A stretch of DNA of 64,000 nucleotides, from assembly GCA_002307215.1 (NCBI GenBank), contig DBTU01000019.1, positions 186,001-250,000 on the forward strand. The letters are read 5' to 3'. Source of the DNA: Lachnoclostridium sp. UBA1308 (GTDB lineage: Bacteria; Bacillota; Clostridia; Lachnospirales; Lachnospiraceae). Made by a program: the position numbers and the translations under genes. Below are positions 1-8,327 of this stretch, piece by piece. The notes beneath the pieces were generated by a model. It was given only the letters and a program-made list of their open reading frames with translations, did no database searches and was not told the origin of the DNA. Each line of letters starts with the position of its first letter. Within the stretch, counting starts at the first letter, position 1.

Positions 1-1215
1 AAATGCTAGGACACTTTTCGTACCGACACCGTGACCACTTTCTTTTGCAAACGGATATCCGTTTTCATCCAAACGTACAGAAGCGTCACAGGAATTGCTA
101 ATTTCCAGAATAAGACTGCCTACATGACGGCAGGTGAACCGGATGCTCCCTGACCGATCATTTCCCAGTGCCTCACAGGCCTGGACTGCATTTTCCAGCA
201 AATTAGAGATTACCATAGCAAGCTCCATGGAATCCACCGATAGGGAATGTGGAATATCCAGGCTAATTTCGGTGGTGATACCCTTCTCCTTCGCCAATCC
301 CGAATAATAGCACACAGCCGCATTAATTACCGTGTTTTCACAGTAGTTTCTGACACGAGAATGCTGTGTACCGGACTGCTGTCTTAAGAATGCAATGGCC
401 TCCTCCGTTTTTTGACTCTCCAACAGCTCCAGAAGTGTGTTGTTAAAATGCCGCCGGTCATGAGCTACAATACGGCTTTGCTGCTGGGCTTCATCCAACA
501 GTCCGATTCGATTTGCCATAGTGGTAACGGACAAGTGCAGTAGCTCCTGATTGCTTTGCATCCGCAGATTTTCCTCCCTTAGGGCATACTCACGGGAGAT
601 GGTCTTGAGGGAATAAAAGATGGATACATAGGCTGCCACTGTGATGATAACCAGGAGATGGATCGGCACAGCCTGCTCGGTAAGGGTTCGGACAATATCC
701 TCACCCGCTGTAAAATAATAAGCAAATGCGGCAAAAATAGCTACTGCCACATAAAAAAACACATTCCAATGGGTCACCATCTGGCGGTACAACGGACGCA
801 TATACCGATGCAGCATAAAAATAATGCCGGAATACAGAAGGAGCCTCACGAGTGTAATGGAATACATAGGATATGGCATCCAATAGGATAGTGAGAAGCT
901 TAGCACCACAACACACATAATAACGATTTCCAAGGTGAGGAAACTGAACATCCATTGCATAAAATTTTCCCGGAACAGGGGGCGAATCGCAAAGCAAAGA
1001 ATCGCGAATAAAATCAATTCCAGTCTTGCTAGCAGCGTCAAGTTCCCACTGACGTAGCAGAACAAGGAAGCCAGTAAATTAACTGTTAAGATTCCCATTA
1101 TCGTGAGACCGTTCACTCTTTTCCCATACTTAGGCTGGAGCAGTGAGAACATCAGAACAAGTTCCATGCTTAGAGACACCAAAGCGCGCAGAAAATCAGG
1201 AAACAATTCGCTCAT
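1..1215 (-). CDS. AgrC-like GHKL sensor histidine kinase, partial (3' end beyond window)
   Basis: Reading the minus strand from an ATG at 1215 gives 405 open codons that run off the window. The N-terminal half is hydrophobic with about six membrane segments. The cytoplasmic half has a DHp-like motif HDRRHFNN with the candidate phospho-acceptor His, an N-box NLLENAVQAC and a G-box GHGVGTKSV at the edge, so only a few tens of residues are missing. Its ATG overlaps the TGA of the LytTR regulator upstream (ATGA), so the two are translationally coupled. The architecture is that of AgrC/ComD/VirS kinases, which sense peptides; no pre-peptide or AgrB-type peptidase is visible here, so the ligand is unknown. 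Confidence 0.88.
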   Translation of the reverse strand, partial: MSELFPDFLRALVSLSMELVLMFSLLQPKYGKRVNGLTIMGILTVNLLASLFCYVSGNLTLLARLELILFAILCFAIRPLFRENFMQWMFSFLTLEIVIMCVVVLSFSLSYWMPYPMYSITLVRLLLYSGIIFMLHRYMRPLYRQMVTHWNVFFYVAVAIFAAFAYYFTAGEDIVRTLTEQAVPIHLLVIITVAAYVSIFYSLKTISREYALREENLRMQSNQELLHLSVTTMANRIGLLDEAQQQSRIVAHDRRHFNNTLLELLESQKTEEAIAFLRQQSGTQHSRVRNYCENTVINAAVCYYSGLAKEKGITTEISLDIPHSLSVDSMELAMVISNLLENAVQACEALGNDRSGSIRFTCRHVGSLILEISNSCDASVRLDENGYPFAKESGHGVGTKSVLAF

Positions 1216-1949
1216 TCGCAGCCCTCCCTTGCAAGCAGGTAATCCATATAGGTATCCCTCACCGTTGCGTACTGCTTCGTGGGAATCGGTATCACCGCCC
1301 CGCCGCGCATCACAAATCCATTCTTTGAAAAAGCTTCTACCCGGTTCATATTCAGAACAAAGGAGGTATGAGGCTGAAGAAATCGCTTATCGGAAAGAAG
1401 CGGTTTGATATGCTCGGAAAAGCTTTCCTGTATAGACCTTGTGGTCAGCGTCTCTCCGCTCATCAGCGTATATTGCACAGAATGGTTTCTGTATTCGCAG
1501 AAAATAATGGAGTAAAGCTTTATCACACTAAGTCCTTCCCTGGTTTTGAGCGTAACAATGGGCTCATCTTCGGTAATGACTTTTATAACTGCAAGATCAA
1601 GGGTCTTAAAAAACTGTGCCTTATCAAGTGGCTTGATCAGATAGTTGATTGGGTTTGCCAGGAAGGACTCCAATGCATAGGACGGCTCTGTAGAAGCGAA
1701 GATTATCTGCGCCTCCCGGTCAAGCCGGCGTATTGCTCTGCCAACCTCAATTCCATTGACCATCGGCATCACAATGTCGAGTATGTAAATATGGAACCGT
1801 TCTGTTTCGCAGGTCGTCAACAACACATCTGGGTGCGCGAATTGCCGAAGCTCGGCATCAAGACCGCTTGACGCTATGTATTCTTTTGTAAATTCGGCGA
1901 TTGCTGTAAGCTGGTCTGGCAGATCATCACAAATTGCTATGTGGAGCAT
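1212..1949 (-). CDS. LytTR-family response regulator (AgrA/VirR-like)
   Basis: 245 residues. The N-terminal receiver domain has the acidic pocket (CDDLPD) and the phospho-acceptor Asp in YILDIVMP near residue 58. The C-terminal part (about 140-240) matches a LytTR DNA-binding domain (EYRNHSVQY segment and following strands). The start has a strong ribosome-binding site (GGGAGG). Its stop codon overlaps the start of the GHKL kinase gene by four bases, giving a regulator-kinase operon. Target genes cannot be deduced from the window. Confidence 0.93.
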   Translation of the reverse strand: MLHIAICDDLPDQLTAIAEFTKEYIASSGLDAELRQFAHPDVLLTTCETERFHIYILDIVMPMVNGIEVGRAIRRLDREAQIIFASTEPSYALESFLANPINYLIKPLDKAQFFKTLDLAVIKVITEDEPIVTLKTREGLSVIKLYSIIFCEYRNHSVQYTLMSGETLTTRSIQESFSEHIKPLLSDKRFLQPHTSFVLNMNRVEAFSKNGFVMRGGAVIPIPTKQYATVRDTYMDYLLAREGCE

Positions 1950-1983
1950 CGTTATACCTCCCTAGGGGTTAACCACCCGTAAT

Positions 1984-2211
1984 TCAGACAAATAATTCGG
2001 GCTCATTCTCAATTAAATCCTGTACCAAATATTTATAATCAAGATTTTCAATACCATATATACCATCAGCTATCTGTCCCGCCAGCCTGCTTCGATAATA
2101 AATATCCATCGAAACACGCAGTTCTATTTTTTTTGTTTCTGACAAATAGGTTATTATGCTCTCTTCTAAATTTTGCTTATATTCATCTGTTAATGCTTCT
2201 CTATCTACCAT
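1984..2211 (-). CDS. Small conserved-type protein downstream of DUF3990 remnant
   Basis: 75 residues, acidic and probably helical, with no membrane segment. It starts one base after the stop of the DUF3990 remnant, so it belongs to the same transcript as the DUF3791/DUF3990 genes. I do not recognise the family with certainty. In related genomes such short acidic proteins travel with DUF3791/DUF3990 pairs, which would make it an immunity or antitoxin-like partner, but that is inference. Confidence 0.6.
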   Translation of the reverse strand: MVDREALTDEYKQNLEESIITYLSETKKIELRVSMDIYYRSRLAGQIADGIYGIENLDYKYLVQDLIENEPELFV

Positions 2212-2212
2212 A

Positions 2213-2615
2213 TTATCTCACCACCCGGTATGATTCTTTAAAAAGCAACACGTTATTCAAGGCTTCTTGATTCGCAAAGCAAATCTGATCATTCATTTTA
2301 TAATATCTTAGCTCTTCCAGTGCCTTATCTTTACTCCACAGCCCGCGAAAATACATATCTACCGTTTTAAAAACATCATCATCAGCAACATTCCCTATAA
2401 TAATATCATATCCTTGATCTAATTCATTTCCTCTGTAAAGTGTACGCGTTAACAACCGGATCCTTCCCCTGACGGATTGCTTTCCGCAATGCCCATTGCT
2501 CCGCTTGCTTTTGAAATGTAGTTACATAAAAGCCTCTTCCGAAATCCAAGAATGCTTTCGAATGTGTAATCTCAGGGTTTTTCACTTCATCGTTTGAGCC
2601 ATGATAAACTATCAT
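2213..2615 (-). pseudogene. DUF3990 protein, broken by internal deletion and frameshift
   Basis: Two short frames together make one damaged gene. The upstream piece (2615 down to 2424, 63 aa) carries the family N-terminus MIVYHGSN and LDFGRGFYVTT, which resembles ADP-ribosyltransferase-fold proteins. The downstream piece (2455 down to 2213) carries the C-terminal signature YDIIIGNVADDDVF and RYYKMNDQICF in another frame, and begins only with a TTG. By comparison with what I remember of intact homologues (about 155-165 aa), roughly 35 central codons are missing and the frame changes at the junction near 2425-2455. The upstream neighbour starts with a 4-base overlap. Confidence 0.75.
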
Positions 2616-2857
2616 AAACTGACTCCTTTTTCCCTGACGAACTCTGTAATATCATTAATCAATGCCTGCTCTCCCAGTGTATGTAGGGTATCATAGCAGC
2701 CGATAATATAATTATCCATTATATGTGTATCATTCAATGCTTTATACACAAAAGTAGGATTCTTCCCCCATGCATGTGCCAAATGATGGATAATAAATAT
2801 CGAAAAGCTCAGTTCATTTCTGTCACACATATAATCTCTTCCTCTCAACATTATCAT
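2612..2857 (-). CDS. DUF3791 family protein
   Basis: 81 residues in the longest frame, with internal Met codons at 3 and 10. Met10 (MCDRNELSF, start near 2830) may be the true start because a GAGG-like element precedes it. The pattern SFSIFIIHHLAHAWG, then a YxxL segment, DNYIIGCYDTLHTLG and a C-terminal helix matches DUF3791. It overlaps the DUF3990 gene by four bases. DUF3791 and DUF3990 genes are repeatedly adjacent in clostridial genomes and have been suggested to form toxin-antitoxin-like modules; the function is untested. Confidence 0.75.
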   Translation of the reverse strand: MIMLRGRDYMCDRNELSFSIFIIHHLAHAWGKNPTFVYKALNDTHIMDNYIIGCYDTLHTLGEQALINDITEFVREKGVSL

Positions 2858-3170
2858 GTTTAATATTTCCTATTAATAATACCATAGTTTATTTAAAAAA
2901 AATATCAAAAATTAGGTGTGAAATATTCCATATGTAAAGTACTTATTACAAGCTATTCTACCGATACGTCAGGCTTCATATTCAAGCGGTATCACCGGTA
3001 GGAAAGCAACTACACGACTACCCATATATGGCTCAATTACTTTATAATGGTAATTATTCGAAATCTCCAGAACATCCTTCAAATGCATCTTGACCAACAT
3101 TTACGTCTTCATCAACTTTTAATTGAAGGGGAAAATTCCTGTTGGATTATCGCATCCGTGCAAACCAAAA
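2858..3170. other. Intergenic region without a gene
   Basis: Between the DUF3791 gene and the deacetylase terminator I see no convincing coding frame on either strand; the 154-residue plus frame beginning at 3047 is antisense to the deacetylase and has no family features. The left part is AT-rich and probably holds the promoter of the DUF3791 operon. Confidence 0.5.
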
Positions 3171-3201
3171 TCAGCTTGCATATTTGTTTTATGCAAGCTG
3201 A
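3166..3201 (-). terminator. Rho-independent terminator of the deacetylase gene
   Basis: An 11-bp perfect stem (TCAGCTTGCAT, paired 3171-3181 with 3191-3201) sits 20 bases past the stop of the deacetylase and is followed on the minus strand by a TTTTGG tract. Confidence 0.75.
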
Positions 3202-3220
3202 TGAAAGGATTCTTTATTCC

Positions 3221-4042
3221 TTACTTCCTAATCTGCCTTCCCTCATGATCCACCGTAAAATCCCCGTCATAGATCAGCTGCGATACCGGCACAATCCTAT
3301 ATCCCTTCTCCTGCAGGCCTTTAATTACAGCCTCCAGCGCCTCCGGTGTAAACTTAGCCCCGTTATGCATCAGTATGATGGAACCGTTGCCGAGATGCTT
3401 ATTATTCACCACCATATCAATAATGCTTTTCGTTCCGTAATCCTTCCAGTCCAAGCTATCAACATCCCACTGAATAGTATAATATCCGCATTTCTTAGCC
3501 GTCCGAACTAGTGTATTATTATAGTCGCCGTATGGCGCACGAAATAAATTCATCTCTATTCCGGTAAGCTCTTTCACTTTATCATGAACCTTCATTATTT
3601 CCTGCTCACACTGCTCATCGGAGAGCAGGGACATTTGCTTATGATTTTCACTATGATTACCGAGATCATGCCCGGCAGCAGCGATTTCTTTGACATCTTC
3701 GGGATACTTACTTACCCATTCTCCTGTCATAAAGAATGTCACCCTGATCTTATATTCATCGAGAATGTCAAGAATGCTCTGTGTCTGTTCATCACCCCAT
3801 GCGGCATCAAAGCTGAGTGCAACCTTCTTTTCCGTCGTATCCACACAATAGATGGGAAGATCCCTTTTGCTTCCTGTATTTGATACGGTAATCGCCCCTG
3901 GAAGAACTTTTATACCAAATCCGATTATCAATAAAATACTTAATACCACAATGCCAACTTTAATAAAAAGACCTATTCCGGATTCCTTCTCCGTTTCCTC
4001 GCCCTGATTAACATTATTCTCCGGTTTATTACTTGGTTCCAT
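3221..4042 (-). CDS. Polysaccharide deacetylase, membrane-anchored, PdaB-like
   Basis: 273 residues. A charged N-terminus is followed by one membrane helix (about 25-48), then an extracytoplasmic NodB-type carbohydrate esterase 4 domain (about 70-265). Motifs are SFDAAWGDE (a variant of TFDDG, typical of PdaB-like enzymes), the HSENH metal-binding motif, FRAPYG and a final LMHNG. These proteins remove N-acetyl groups from peptidoglycan or act in sporulation. It is a single gene with its own downstream terminator. Confidence 0.88.
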   Translation of the reverse strand: MEPSNKPENNVNQGEETEKESGIGLFIKVGIVVLSILLIIGFGIKVLPGAITVSNTGSKRDLPIYCVDTTEKKVALSFDAAWGDEQTQSILDILDEYKIRVTFFMTGEWVSKYPEDVKEIAAAGHDLGNHSENHKQMSLLSDEQCEQEIMKVHDKVKELTGIEMNLFRAPYGDYNNTLVRTAKKCGYYTIQWDVDSLDWKDYGTKSIIDMVVNNKHLGNGSIILMHNGAKFTPEALEAVIKGLQEKGYRIVPVSQLIYDGDFTVDHEGRQIRK

Positions 4043-4116
4043 AATTCACCATATTTATGTTGTCTTACAATAATATATTAGGAACAGCTAGGTCATTATT
4101 CATTAGCAAATTTGAT

Positions 4117-4569
4117 TTATTGTGCTCTTTTGCGTTCATTTATAATAATCTTGTCTAAAACCGCTTTATATACAAGTACAATCTGTGCATCAATATAACA
4201 AAATTTATTTGTTATAAATTCATATGTTTTATAGACAAAACAGATATTTAAGAGTATCAGTGCTATAATCGTCACCAGTGGCTGAAGGATATTAACCATA
4301 AGAAAAACGGAAGCCCCTAGGTAGACCAAAAACGCAAAGAAAAAGTTTTTACTGATACGAAAAGCTAACAGCATTGTATCGTTTAAACGACTATGCATTT
4401 TAGTAATAGCTTTTACATCCCTGTATTTCAGCTTTTCATACATATCATTGTAAATCACCTGACTATCCGAAATCTTCGTATCAATGCTTTTTTTAACAAA
4501 GGAAAAATAGCGGTGATAATTTACCTCACCCAATTCTTTACTGATTAATTTTTTAAATACATTAGACAT
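4117..4569 (-). CDS. Hypothetical membrane protein
   Basis: 150 residues; not recognised. A basic helical N-terminal half (1-75) precedes two adjacent hydrophobic segments (about 80-125) and a basic tail ending KRAQ. That suggests an inner-membrane protein with a hairpin anchor. It stands alone between the deacetylase and a long gap. Confidence 0.6.
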   Translation of the reverse strand: MSNVFKKLISKELGEVNYHRYFSFVKKSIDTKISDSQVIYNDMYEKLKYRDVKAITKMHSRLNDTMLLAFRISKNFFFAFLVYLGASVFLMVNILQPLVTIIALILLNICFVYKTYEFITNKFCYIDAQIVLVYKAVLDKIIINERKRAQ

Positions 4570-5307
4570 TTAATCACCTACTCCCAGCCATTCTATCTAG
4601 GCATCTTTCCTTTTAAATTCAAAAATGTTTTCTCCTTAGCCGATTGCCAAGTCATCACTTCATATCAATATAAAATATGTTTCATACTACTATTATTCAC
4701 TGAGGACACAAAATAAAACTCTGCAATTACTGTAACAGTTTCCTAATAAAACTATATATTAAAACGACGATTCTGTCTGACAATATTCATTTATTTTTGA
4801 TTTTAATCTGATTTGTTTTAAAATTAACAGAATGTTCATAATATATCCATACAATAATCATATATGTCTTCTATAATCATAATCAAGATAAGAGTTACAT
4901 TTACGTATCATCCAATATTGCTTACAAGATAATTTTTTTCATAAAATAAGCCCGGCAGCTACCCTCCCCCTCTACCGGGCTTCTCCTCTTTTTAATCTCA
5001 GAAGTGTACCAAATTAACTGAATTTATTTTATTCGAGACGGGTAATTTGCCTGTTTCTTTTTTGTATTATCCATACAAAATCTTACACTGACGTTTCTGA
5101 TGATAGAATCATATTCAAACTTACAATATAATATATGGTATCTATAAGGCATTGTTCATATTCTTCTTCTGTCATGAGAATATATTCGAATGCTTTTTAT
5201 AGGATATAGAAATCTTCTCATTTAAATAATTTAATACTTTAATATGACAGAATAATTTGATATAATGGTCGTTAGGAATTGAGAATATTTACTTAGGAGG
5301 TAGAATA
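4570..5307. other. 738-bp AT-rich gap upstream of upp
   Basis: No credible gene in either direction. It contains one isolated GC-rich hairpin (4948-4982) and, just before upp, a TATAAT box at 5261-5266. The rest is AT-rich sequence with no clear repeat. Confidence 0.5.
4948..4990 (+). terminator. Orphan terminator-like hairpin
   Basis: AAGCCCGG (4948-4955) pairs with CCGGGCTT (4975-4982) around a C-rich loop and is followed on the plus strand by CTCCTCTTTTT. No annotated gene ends nearby on the plus strand, so it may terminate a small unannotated transcript or protect upp from read-through. Confidence 0.5.
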
Positions 5308-5937
5308 ATGTCAACTGTTACTGTTATGGAGCACCCGCTTATTCAACATAAGTTAGGAATTATGAGACGTAAAACTACATCAACCAAAGAATTCAGAGAT
5401 CTTGTTTCTGAGGTTGCTATGCTGATTTGTTATGAAGCCACCAGAAAGCTTCCGCTTGCTGATATTGAGATCGAAACCCCATTAACTAAGACTGTTGCTA
5501 AGGAAATCGAAGGCAAAAAGCTCTGTATCGTTCCAATCTTAAGAGCGGGACTTCATATGGCAGATGGAATCTTAAATTTAATTCCTAATGCAAAAGTGGG
5601 TCATATTGGTTTATATAGAAACGAAGAAACTCTAGAGCCGGTGGAATACTTCTGTAAGCTTCCTTCCGATGCGGCAGATAGAGAAATATTCATCGTGGAT
5701 CCCATGTTGGCAACCGGAGGTTCTGCTGTTGCAGCAATCAATCTCCTTAAGAAAAGAGGAATCACAAGAATTCATTTTCTGTGCTTAATTGCGGCTCCCG
5801 AGGGTGTAAAACGCTTAACAGAAACTCATCCTGATGTTGACATTTTTATTGGAAATTTGGATGAAAGACTGAATGAGAAAGGCTATATTCTTCCCGGCTT
5901 AGGTGACGCCGGTGATCGTATCTATGGTACAAAATAA
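5308..5937 (+). CDS. upp: Uracil phosphoribosyltransferase
   Basis: 209 residues, the usual length. It converts uracil and PRPP to UMP in pyrimidine salvage, in the cytoplasm. The PRPP-binding motif FIVDPMLATGGSA lies near residues 127-140 and the uracil-binding C-terminal loop GYILPGLGDAGDRIYGT is complete. A strong AGGAGG site precedes the ATG, and a TATAAT box lies about 40 bases upstream. It is monocistronic, with a hairpin after the stop. Confidence 0.97.
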   Translation: MSTVTVMEHPLIQHKLGIMRRKTTSTKEFRDLVSEVAMLICYEATRKLPLADIEIETPLTKTVAKEIEGKKLCIVPILRAGLHMADGILNLIPNAKVGHIGLYRNEETLEPVEYFCKLPSDAADREIFIVDPMLATGGSAVAAINLLKKRGITRIHFLCLIAAPEGVKRLTETHPDVDIFIGNLDERLNEKGYILPGLGDAGDRIYGTK

Positions 5938-5973
5938 TCTATAAATCATTATATTTCAGGGGCTGCTAAAACA

Positions 5974-6040
5974 AATGAACTGAACCCATACATTTAGTTA
6001 TATTCAATGTTTGGATGTTCAGTTCATTAAGCGGTTCCTG
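5974..6040 (+). terminator. Terminator after upp
   Basis: A 12-bp stem (AATGAACTGAAC at 5974-5985 with its complement at 6017-6028) is followed by a T-rich stretch including TCTTTTTTCTTATT. Because galM converges on this point, it may serve both genes. Confidence 0.6.
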
Positions 6041-6061
6041 TCTTTTTTCTTATTACCAATC

Positions 6062-7120
6062 CTACTTATTGGAGAATTTATAAATTGTAACAGAGTCATA
6101 CTCTTTTCCTGCTTTCAACAAACAAGAAGGAAAAGTACTGATATTACAGGAATTAGGATAATACTGTGTCTCAAAGCAAGCACCATCCTGCTTTTTATAC
6201 ACTGCTCCATCCTTTGTATGAGTAGAATCCTTCAGAAAGTTTGCCGAATAAAACTGCATTCCGGGAAGATTGGTAAATACCTCCATCTTTCTTCCGCTCT
6301 TATCATCAACAAGCTCAGCAACCTTATCCACACTGCTTCCATTGATATCCAGCACATAATTATGATCATATCCACCTGCCATTTTTAAAGGCTCATAATC
6401 CGCGTTAATGTCCTGTCCGATACTCTTTAAGGTCCTAAAATCCATCGGCGTACCGGTAATATCCCTTAATTCACCGGTTGGAATCAAGAACTTATCAGTG
6501 GGTGTAAATTGATTCGACTTAATCCAGACCTTATGGTCAAGTACAGAACCCGAATTATGACCCGACAAATTAAAATACGCATGATTGGTCAAATTAACGA
6601 TAGTATCTCTGTCCGATACCGCAAGATATTCAATAACAAGTTCATTTTGCTCTGTCAGGCTGTAGGTAATGGTGACATCCAGATTCCCCGGAAAACCTTG
6701 TTCCATATGAGGACTAAGTCTTGAAAATTCTACACTTGTCATATCTTCATCTTCGTATACTTCGGTTTCGTACATGTGTTTATTATATCCTACAGAACCT
6801 CCATGAAGATTGTTTGGTCCATCATTTTTTTCAAGCTCATATGCTTTTCCATTAATCTCAAATTTTGCGCCACCAATACGGTTAGCATGTCTACCAATAA
6901 AAGCTCCAAAACCCGGAGGATTCACCTCATATCCGGCAAGGTTTTCATAACCCAAATTTACGTCAACCAGTTTACCTTTGGCATCCGGTACAAAAATATT
7001 TACAATATGCGCTCCAAAATCAGTAAACGCCACCATCATCCCGTTACTATTTGTAATAGTATACAGGGTTGCTTCTTCGCCATTCTTAGTCTTCCCGAAG
7101 GACTTCTGTGTAATCTTCAT
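6062..7120 (-). CDS. galM: Aldose 1-epimerase (mutarotase)
   Basis: 352 residues, normal for GalM. It interconverts alpha and beta anomers of galactose and other aldoses. Recognisable elements are IGRHANRIGGAKF, the catalytic His region NLTNHAYFNLSGH, GGYDHNYVLD and the catalytic Glu in ACFETQYYPNS. No signal peptide, so cytoplasmic. It is a single gene convergent with upp; no other galactose genes are nearby. Confidence 0.95.
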   Translation of the reverse strand: MKITQKSFGKTKNGEEATLYTITNSNGMMVAFTDFGAHIVNIFVPDAKGKLVDVNLGYENLAGYEVNPPGFGAFIGRHANRIGGAKFEINGKAYELEKNDGPNNLHGGSVGYNKHMYETEVYEDEDMTSVEFSRLSPHMEQGFPGNLDVTITYSLTEQNELVIEYLAVSDRDTIVNLTNHAYFNLSGHNSGSVLDHKVWIKSNQFTPTDKFLIPTGELRDITGTPMDFRTLKSIGQDINADYEPLKMAGGYDHNYVLDINGSSVDKVAELVDDKSGRKMEVFTNLPGMQFYSANFLKDSTHTKDGAVYKKQDGACFETQYYPNSCNISTFPSCLLKAGKEYDSVTIYKFSNK

Positions 7121-7276
7121 TTTTTATTTAGCTCCTTAAGTATATAATCATCAAATGCATCATAAGAACTAATTATAGCATACCCCTAAGAAATAGCAAT
7201 TATATATTTGTCATTATTACGCAAATATGTAAAAGTATGAGCAGAGTGTGATGAATAGAGCTATTTTATGTAATAA

Positions 7277-7320
7277 AAAAAGGGTATCCCTAAGGAACTG
7301 ATTCCCTAAGGATAACCTTT
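7277..7320 (-). terminator. Terminator of csp
   Basis: AAAGGTTATCC pairs imperfectly with GGATACCCTTT on the minus strand, followed by a run of seven Ts. It lies about 100 bases past the csp stop. The surrounding 7121-7422 gap otherwise holds only AT-rich sequence including the galM promoter region. Confidence 0.7.
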
Positions 7321-7422
7321 AATCAATCGTATCTAACAATATAACACTATTTCTTTATAAACTAATTTCTAAAAAACTAAATTTATAGTTTAGAAAAAGG
7401 TACACTGTAAACCCAACATTGA

Positions 7423-7623
7423 TTATAATCTTGATACGTTAGTTGCTTGAGGACCTTTAGCTCCTTGAACTACTTCAAACTGAACTTCCTGGCCTTCTTC
7501 TAAAGACTTAAAGCCATCCATGTTCAGACCGCTGTAATGTACAAATACATCGTTGCCATGCTCATCAGAGATAAATCCAAATCCTTTTTGGTTGTTGAAC
7601 CACTTTACTGTACCTTTGTTCAT
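7423..7623 (-). CDS. Cold-shock protein, CspA family
   Basis: 66 residues from the ATG at 7623, chosen because the frame's earlier ATG overlaps the GGAGG ribosome-binding site itself. It is a single OB-fold nucleic-acid chaperone with RNP1 (KGFGFI) and RNP2 (VFVHY), binding single-stranded RNA or DNA in the cytoplasm. Its promoter and an inverted repeat lie within the 60 bases upstream. Confidence 0.95.
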   Translation of the reverse strand: MNKGTVKWFNNQKGFGFISDEHGNDVFVHYSGLNMDGFKSLEEGQEVQFEVVQGAKGPQATNVSRL

Positions 7624-7645
7624 GTATAATTCCTCCAAAATATAA

Positions 7646-7682
7646 ATAATTATGTTGCCGATGTCTTCGGCAACATAATTAT
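7646..7682 (-). promoter_or_regulatory. 16-bp perfect inverted repeat in the csp leader
   Basis: ATAATTATGTTGCCGA (7646-7661) and its exact complement (7667-7682) are separated by five bases. The repeat spans the end of the predicted -10 box, the expected transcription start and the 5' leader, ending about 22 bases before the csp ATG. It could be a 5' RNA hairpin or an operator. Confidence 0.6.
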
Positions 7683-7709
7683 GATATCACTCTTTTTGAA
7701 TTGTGTCAA
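7681..7709 (-). promoter_or_regulatory. Promoter of csp
   Basis: On the minus strand TTGACA (7709-7704) is followed after 17 bases by TATCAT (7686-7681), a near-consensus housekeeping sigma promoter. The -35 box begins a few bases after the ACT-domain gene's stop codon. Confidence 0.75.
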
Positions 7710-7712
7710 ACA

Positions 7713-8159
7713 TTATTTGTCGACAGAATTATTCAGTTCGTACGCTTCTTTATCATCGCAAACCTCATATTGACTATCCTTTAATAACGTTAATGCTGCA
7801 TCAGGATCTGATAGTTTCATAATGATTGAGGTATCGTTTCCTGCAGTAGCAAGAGTATACATATATTCCACACTAACACCTGCGTCAAAGAGAACCTTAA
7901 GTACTTCATGCAAAGTTCCGGGCTTTTGAGCTATCTTTACCGCTATAACATCTGTAAGCATTGTGGAAAAACCTTCCTCTTTCAGTACCCTTCTGCCTTC
8001 TTCAGGGTTTGATACTATCATTCTCAGCATACCGTACTCCGATGTATCCGCCAAGCTAAAGGATGCAATATTGATATTCTGTTTTTTTAATGCCTCCGTA
8101 ACTTGTTCCAATCTTCCTTCTCTGTTCTCAATAAATACTGATAATTGCTTAATAACCAT
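7713..8159 (-). CDS. Tandem ACT-domain amino-acid-binding protein
   Basis: 148 residues from the ATG at 8159; the longer frame is rejected because its first codons contain the GGAGG site. Two ACT domains (about 1-70 and 71-140) are visible: MVIKQLSVFIENREGRLEQV and IAQKPGTLHEVLKVLFDAG. Such stand-alone ACT pairs usually bind amino acids. It is a paralogue of the ACT protein at 9623-10048 and lies last in the aryl-acid gene set, separated from the ligase by a repeat element. Confidence 0.88.
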   Translation of the reverse strand: MVIKQLSVFIENREGRLEQVTEALKKQNINIASFSLADTSEYGMLRMIVSNPEEGRRVLKEEGFSTMLTDVIAVKIAQKPGTLHEVLKVLFDAGVSVEYMYTLATAGNDTSIIMKLSDPDAALTLLKDSQYEVCDDKEAYELNNSVDK

Positions 8160-8191
8160 GGTCCCCCTCCTTATTCTCAATTAATAATATG

Positions 8192-8316
8192 CTTATTATA
8201 ATGTAGCTATTCAGTACCGCGAGAAAATTCTGCGCCAAAATATGTGCCTATCAACATATTTTGTGTGCATCGGTTCGAAAGAACCGCAGTGACTGAATAG
8301 TCACATTATAATAAAG
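8192..8316. repeat. 125-bp element with 24-bp terminal inverted repeats
   Basis: CTTATTATAATGTAGCTATT (8192-8211) is inverted, with few mismatches, at 8292-8316. Inside is a second hairpin made of CGGTTC and GAACCG. The minus-strand reading of 8247-8304 is closely similar to 25657-25712, so this is a dispersed repeat. It sits between the second phenylacetate-CoA ligase and the distal ACT gene. Confidence 0.75.
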
Positions 8317-8327
8317 AAAGACATTGC

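Noticed and set aside
701..997. 98-residue minus frame in the GHKL kinase region
   Set aside because: It is out of frame with the much longer kinase frame (1-1215), which shows HK motifs.
1368..1871. 167-residue plus frame
   Set aside because: Antisense to the LytTR regulator; no family features.
3047..3511. 154-residue plus frame
   Set aside because: Mostly antisense to the polysaccharide deacetylase and spans its terminator.
6011..6388. 125-residue plus frame after upp
   Set aside because: Antisense to galM; low-complexity hydrophobic composition.
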